A stretch of DNA of 6,387 nucleotides from Oscillospiraceae bacterium (lineage in GTDB: Bacteria > Bacillota > Clostridia > Oscillospirales > Oscillospiraceae): assembly GCA_020866945.1 (NCBI GenBank), contig JAJBVW010000045.1, positions 1-6,387 on the forward strand, read 5' to 3'. The notes beneath the pieces are model-generated. The model was not told where the DNA came from. It did no database searches and saw only the letters and a program-made list of their open reading frames with translations. This document shows positions 5,505 through 6,387 of this stretch, piece by piece. The position numbers were made by a program, and so were the translations under genes. Numbering within the stretch: position 1 is the first letter of the stretch; each line of letters starts with the position of its first letter.

Positions 5505-6387
5505 ATGGCGCAAAAGAGTACATCCGCCGCCAAAAGCGGCGGGACAAAAAAGACAAGCGGTTCCGCCGGAACCAATACAGCCAAAACGAAAACCGCCGCC
5601 GGGACGAAAAAAAGCGCCGCCGGAAACGGAACCAAAAAACCTGCGCAGACGAAAAAAACCACCCAAACAAAGAAAACGACAGCGTCCCCTCCCCCGCCGA
5701 AGCCTATCCGCCGGCAGGTTGGATGCGTCGTGCTGCTGTTCGTGGGGCTGGTGGCGTTCATCGCCTGGTTCCCGGTAGAGGGCTGGCTGGTGGAGGCCTT
5801 CCGAGCTCTGCTGCGGGGGCTTTTCGGCTGGGGCTTTTATCTTGCGCCGATAGCCCTGTTTTGGAGTTCCGGCATTTTGGGCTTTCACCGAGGCCGCCCG
5901 GTGCGGGCGCGGGTCACCTGCGCCCTGCTGCTGCCGGTAGTATTCGGGGCGTTCGTGCATATGCTGGCCTTCCAGGGCGACAGCCTTTTCGCGGACGGCT
6001 TCTCCGCCGGAATGCAGAGCCTTTGGCGGCGGGCCCAGGATCCGGCGCAGCGATGCGGCGGCGTAGTCTCCGGCCTGATAGGGCTGGGGCTGAAAAAGGC
6101 CATCGGCGTGCTGGGGAGCTTTCTGGTGCTTGTGGCAGCCTTTGCACTGATGGTTATAACTGCCATGAACAAGAGCGTAGCCGCCCTGTGGGAGGCGTTC
6201 AAAAACCGGCCCCGACCTGCGCCCTATGAGCCGGAGGTTCTGGACAGCCTGACGGAAGAGGACTATCTGCCCATTGACGACGGCATCAACTGGGTGAAGG
6301 AAAAGGTAACCGCCAGGGGCAAAAAGACCAAGGCCCCCGCCCCCGCCCCAAACAGATCCAAAAAAACCCCCCACCACAGCAGCCATT
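5505..6387 (+). CDS. ftsK: FtsK/SpoIIIE-type DNA translocase, N-terminal part (continues beyond the window)
   Basis: ATG 5505 follows AAGGAG (5491-5496) by 8 nt. The frame stays open for 294 codons to the right edge with no stop, so only the N-terminus is present and the motor domain (Walker A/B and gamma) is outside. Residues 1-67 form a basic, low-complexity head rich in Lys, Ala, Thr and Gly, ending in a proline run and PIRRQ. Membrane segments follow at about 72-89, 106-126, 138-156 and 189-220. The last includes a Gly-rich GGVVSGLIGLGL and matches the four-pass 4TM domain of FtsK/SpoIIIE. A charged linker then begins (PYEPEVLDSLTEEDYLP, a KKTKAPAPAP segment). Known members pump chromosomal DNA through the division or sporulation septum. 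The call rests on the 4TM pattern plus linker and not on the motor. The 12-nt gap from uppP suggests one transcript. Confidence 0.8.
   Translation, partial: MAQKSTSAAKSGGTKKTSGSAGTNTAKTKTAAGTKKSAAGNGTKKPAQTKKTTQTKKTTASPPPPKPIRRQVGCVVLLFVGLVAFIAWFPVEGWLVEAFRALLRGLFGWGFYLAPIALFWSSGILGFHRGRPVRARVTCALLLPVVFGAFVHMLAFQGDSLFADGFSAGMQSLWRRAQDPAQRCGGVVSGLIGLGLKKAIGVLGSFLVLVAAFALMVITAMNKSVAALWEAFKNRPRPAPYEPEVLDSLTEEDYLPIDDGINWVKEKVTARGKKTKAPAPAPNRSKKTPHHSSH
5524..5542 (+). other. GC hairpin just inside the ftsK coding region
   Basis: CCGCCGC (5524-5530) and GCGGCGG (5536-5542) form a perfect 7-bp stem with a CAAAA loop, beginning 16 nt after the start codon. No T-run follows on the plus strand, so it is not an intrinsic terminator. 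It might slow early translation or simply reflect GCC/GGC codons for Ala and Gly. Confidence 0.45.

Noticed and set aside
4863..6386. Long open frame (about 507 codons) on the minus strand opposite uppP and ftsK
   Set aside because: It is a GC-rich shadow frame with low-complexity Gly/Pro/His/Gln composition and no family signature. It is antisense to two well-supported genes with good ribosome binding sites.
1..6387. CRISPR arrays, tRNA or rRNA genes, transposase or inverted-repeat element ends
   Set aside because: No regularly spaced repeats, cloverleaf sequences, rRNA motifs or transposase motifs were found by reading both strands.

Overview
The window looks like a chromosomal segment of an anaerobic gut-type Firmicute (Clostridia). 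The family-level guess is a high-GC Oscillospiraceae/Ruminococcaceae relative, inferred from strong AGGAGG ribosome binding sites, a Gram-positive-type OmpR/EnvZ-like pair, uppP, and an FtsK/SpoIIIE with a Lys/Ala/Thr-rich head. No species can be named from the sequence alone.

Left part (1-2481) is visibly AT-richer, roughly mid-40s % GC by eye. It holds two adjacent minus-strand genes for paralogous SnoaL/NTF2-like proteins (754-1434, then 741 down to the left edge). A plus-strand LysR-type regulator (1564-2481) is transcribed divergently from them. Both SnoaL-like genes start with GTG behind near-perfect Shine-Dalgarno sequences. The second one is open to the window edge and its 3' end is not visible. 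The 129-bp divergent intergenic region carries back-to-back overlapping promoters and a perfect ATTGT-N9-ACAAT palindrome. This is the classic layout of a LysR regulator controlling a neighbouring, probably substrate-inducible, operon. The biochemical role of the SnoaL-like pair is not known.

A 118-bp gap (2482-2599) with no confident promoter or terminator marks a clear rise in GC, to around 60% or more. To its right lies a housekeeping/envelope block, all on the plus strand: an OmpR-family response regulator (2600-3277) overlapping by 4 nt a membrane histidine kinase (3274-4470), undecaprenyl-diphosphatase uppP (4647-5492), and the N-terminal part of an ftsK/spoIIIE-type DNA translocase (5505 to the right edge). 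uppP has its own well-formed promoter (4499-4527). A terminator-like hairpin (4549-4592) lies between that promoter and the start codon, so premature termination, attenuation or a short leader RNA is possible. uppP and ftsK are 12 nt apart and likely co-transcribed.

The most interesting items are the uncharacterised LysR/paired-SnoaL module, the promoter-plus-terminator leader of uppP, and the composition break between the two blocks. I saw no CRISPR, tRNA, rRNA or insertion sequence.
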